Below, one piece after another: positions 33,691 through 35,469 of a DNA stretch of 35,469 nt (position 1 is its first letter; each line of letters begins with the position of its first letter). Origin of the DNA: a delta proteobacterium MLS_D. Lineage in GTDB: Bacteria > Desulfobacterota > Syntrophia > Syntrophales > UBA2210. Both the position numbers and the translations under genes were made by a program. A model generated the notes under the pieces. The model worked only from the letters and a program-made list of their open reading frames with translations. It had not been told where the DNA came from and searched no databases. The stretch is from assembly GCA_002030015.1 (NCBI GenBank), contig LQBH01000057.1, forward strand, positions 1 to 35,469. The letters run 5' to 3'.

Positions 33691-33794
33691 TGCCTCGTTT
33701 CCTCTTTATTCCAAAATAAGTAAGCATGAAGTACTAGTGCATCTGGAACAAAAATGCAAGTACATTGTCGTATGAAAACAGGAGACCGGACGGA

Positions 33795-35042
33795 TTACTG
33801 GTTCATGGAAAGAAAGAATTCCTCGTTGTTTTCGGTTCTTCTGATCTTGTCGATGATGAAATCCATGGCGTCCACGGGGTTCATTTCCTGAAGCAGACGC
33901 CGTAAAATCCAGACACGATTCAGGATTTCCTTTGGTATCAGCATCTCTTCCTTGCGTGTGCCGGACCGAATAAGATCGAATGCGGGGAACACGCGCCGAT
34001 CGGCTATTCTTCGATCCAGGTGAAGCTCCATGTTGCCCGTTCCCTTGAATTCCTCGAAAATTACTTCGTCCATGCGACTGCCCGTGTCTATCAAGGCTGT
34101 TGAAATAATGGTAAGGCTTCCGCCTCCCTCGATGTTCCGGGCGGCGCCAAAAAACCGTTTGGGCTTGTGCAGGGCATTGGAATCGACCCCCCCCGACAGA
34201 ATCTTTCCGCTGGGAGGAACGACGGTGTTATAGGCCCGCGCCAGGCGGGTTATGCTGTCGAGCAGGATGACTACATCCCTGTTGTGTTCTACGAGACGCT
34301 TCGCCTTTTCGATGACCATTTCGGCCACTTGTACGTGGCGCGCCGGAGTTTCATCAAATGTGGACGAGACGACCTCGCCATCCACGCTTCTTTCCATATC
34401 CGTCACTTCCTCGGGCCGCTCGTCGATCAAAAGCACCATGAGCACCACTTCCTTGTGGTTCGCCGTGATACTGTTGGCGATATCCTGAAGAAGCACGGTT
34501 TTGCCGGCTCGAGGCGGCGATACGATGAGTCCCCGTTGACCCTTGCCGATGGGGGTAAAAATGTCCATGATCCTGGTGGAGTAGTTTTCGGGGTTCGATT
34601 CGAGATTGAATTTTTCCTGGGGGTATAAAGGGGTCAAATTGTCAAACAGTATCTTGTCCCGGGCTACATCGGGACTTTCGAAATTAACCATGCCGACCTT
34701 GAGCAGGGCGAAATATTTCTCTCCCTCCTTCGGCGGCCGGATTTCCCCCGACACGGTGTCGCCTGTCCGCAGGGCGAAACGTCGTATCTGCGACGGCGAC
34801 ACGTAGATATCGTCGGGTCCGGGCAGATAATTATAATCGACGGCGCGTAAAAATCCGAATCCGTCGGGCAGGGTTTCCAGCACGCCCTCTCCGGAAATAA
34901 AGCCGTTTTTTTCGGATTGGTATTGCAGAATTGTGAAAAGCAGGTCCTGGCGCCTCAAACCGCTCGCGTCGGGCACGTTCAATTCTTTCGCCAGCTGATT
35001 CAGCTCACCGATGGACAGTTTTTTCAGTTCGGAAATATTCAT
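33795..35042 (-). CDS. rho: Transcription termination factor Rho
   Basis: Rho is a hexameric RNA helicase that terminates untranslated transcripts. The 415-residue product has the N-terminal helix bundle ([18 protein letters not shown]), a cold-shock-like RNA-binding domain with [22 protein letters not shown], and the RecA-like motor. Walker A, SPPRAGKT, lies at about 175-182, Walker B is [16 protein letters not shown], and the Q-loop and R-loop regions follow ([21 protein letters not shown]), read in pieces. It lacks large N-terminal insertions. The upstream 327 bp form a leader with two hairpins. Confidence 0.98.
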   Translation of the reverse strand: MNISELKKLSIGELNQLAKELNVPDASGLRRQDLLFTILQYQSEKNGFISGEGVLETLPDGFGFLRAVDYNYLPGPDDIYVSPSQIRRFALRTGDTVSGEIRPPKEGEKYFALLKVGMVNFESPDVARDKILFDNLTPLYPQEKFNLESNPENYSTRIMDIFTPIGKGQRGLIVSPPRAGKTVLLQDIANSITANHKEVVLMVLLIDERPEEVTDMERSVDGEVVSSTFDETPARHVQVAEMVIEKAKRLVEHNRDVVILLDSITRLARAYNTVVPPSGKILSGGVDSNALHKPKRFFGAARNIEGGGSLTIISTALIDTGSRMDEVIFEEFKGTGNMELHLDRRIADRRVFPAFDLIRSGTRKEEMLIPKEILNRVWILRRLLQEMNPVDAMDFIIDKIRRTENNEEFFLSMNQ

Positions 35043-35369
35043 TTTTCCCCTCTACGGAATGTAGTGACCACTGCAAGGGCCTCTCGGCCCGTATGCGCGC
35101 GAAAACCTCGGTGCGGGGCACCGGGACATCCTTCGCGGTATGGCGGAACAGCCTCCATGATTAAACAGTTGTCAAGATCATATATAAACTGGAATACGAG
35201 GATAGCGGGACCGAATCATGACCTGTAGCAATCTTTTTCACTGACACTGATGAGTACGTCGGAAACGTATGGGCGGCGATCGTTCCGTTCAAATCCTCAC
35301 GGTATGTAAAAAATCACCAAAACTGCACGTGAATTCGAAAAATGCTCCTTACGTAGACCCTGCTGATGT
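35043..35369 (-). promoter_or_regulatory. rho upstream region and structured leader
   Basis: No gene is seen in these 327 bp. On the minus strand two hairpins precede rho. CGGTGC/GCACCG around three bases (35118-35123/35109-35114, extendable by two pairs) is followed by AGGTTTTC, and GGGCC/GGCCC around a tetraloop (35086-35090/35077-35081) lies about 40 nt before the ATG. A TTGACA is present at 35175-35170 but without a good -10. In several bacteria rho is autoregulated by attenuation in its leader, and these hairpins could take part; that is inference. Confidence 0.4.
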
Positions 35370-35468
35370 TCACCAACGAATTTCGAACTCCCGGGGCACT
35401 TCGATAAGGAAGGATGATGCGTCTAGATCCTCTTGATGACTGAACTTTATATAATGAAAATCAGAAAG
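35370..35468 (-). CDS. C-terminal fragment of an unidentified gene at the window edge
   Basis: The minus-strand frame entering from the right edge is open for 32 codons and ends in TGA at 35370-35372. It reads LSDFHYIKFSHQEDLDAS then SFLIEVPREFEIRW, which looks protein-like in composition, with Glu/Phe/Ile-rich strands and ordinary codon use. I recognise no family. It would be the gene upstream of rho in the same direction. With only 32 codons a chance open frame remains possible. Confidence 0.35.
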   Translation of the reverse strand, partial: LSDFHYIKFSHQEDLDASSFLIEVPREFEIRW

Positions 35469-35469
35469 T

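Overview
The window looks like the chromosome of a Gram-negative deltaproteobacterium (Desulfobacterota, Syntrophia-like). This is inferred from moderate-to-high GC, a type IVa pilus assembly operon with outer-membrane secretin, a DUF39 homocysteine-synthesis protein typical of sulfate reducers, syntrophs and methanogens, and a LivM-type amino-acid permease. It is densely packed and almost entirely housekeeping. I see no insertion sequence, prophage, CRISPR array or toxin/defence island.

Layout, left to right. (1) 1-834: 3'-truncated livM on the minus strand, then about 430 bp of hairpin-rich intergenic DNA with a promoter for a plus-strand YacP/NYN nuclease gene. (2) 7583 down to 1798, minus strand: TPR protein, pepP, gcvH, lipM-like octanoyltransferase, an attenuator-like leader with a 24-codon basic mini-ORF, rpsU, a LOG-family gene and holA. 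(3) 7777-8692, plus: yhhQ (queuosine-precursor transporter) overlapping queF. (4) 8825-11720, plus: a near-consensus promoter, a structured leader and four minor pseudopilin genes (fimT/gspH, pilV, pilW, pilX types). (5) 17246 down to 11752, minus: ftsB, pilM, pilN, pilO, pilP, pilQ and a secreted acidic coiled-coil protein, convergent with the pseudopilins. (6) 28803 down to 17278, minus: tRNA-Gly(CCC) with its promoter and terminator, then rimP-nusA-infB-DUF503-rbfA-nrnA-truB-rpsO-pnp-dut and the DUF39 gene. (7) 35469 down to 28840, minus: the tail of an unknown gene, rho with a structured leader, rpmE, prfA, prmC, murA and hisD.

How the genes work together. Regions 4 and 5 together give most of the non-motor part of a type IVa pilus: the alignment complex PilMNOP, the secretin PilQ and the priming minor pilins. 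No PilA, PilB, PilC, PilT, PilD or PilY1 is in view. Region 6 is a transcription/translation/RNA-turnover operon: NusA and IF-2, ribosome maturation by RimP and RbfA, tRNA pseudouridylation by TruB, S15, and RNA decay by PNPase and NrnA. GcvH and LipM form a substrate-enzyme pair, as do RF1 (prfA) and its methyltransferase PrmC, and YhhQ and QueF are consecutive steps of queuosine supply.

The features I consider most worth checking are the leader upstream of rpsU (promoter, AT-rich inverted repeat, basic mini-ORF, terminator), the terminator only about 20 nt before the rimP start codon, a PilQ that appears to lack its N1 domain, an unusually long HolA, and a 14-bp perfect inverted repeat upstream of gcvH. 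I did not find a wholly new multi-gene system here. All functional calls rest on reading translated sequence by eye, without database searches.
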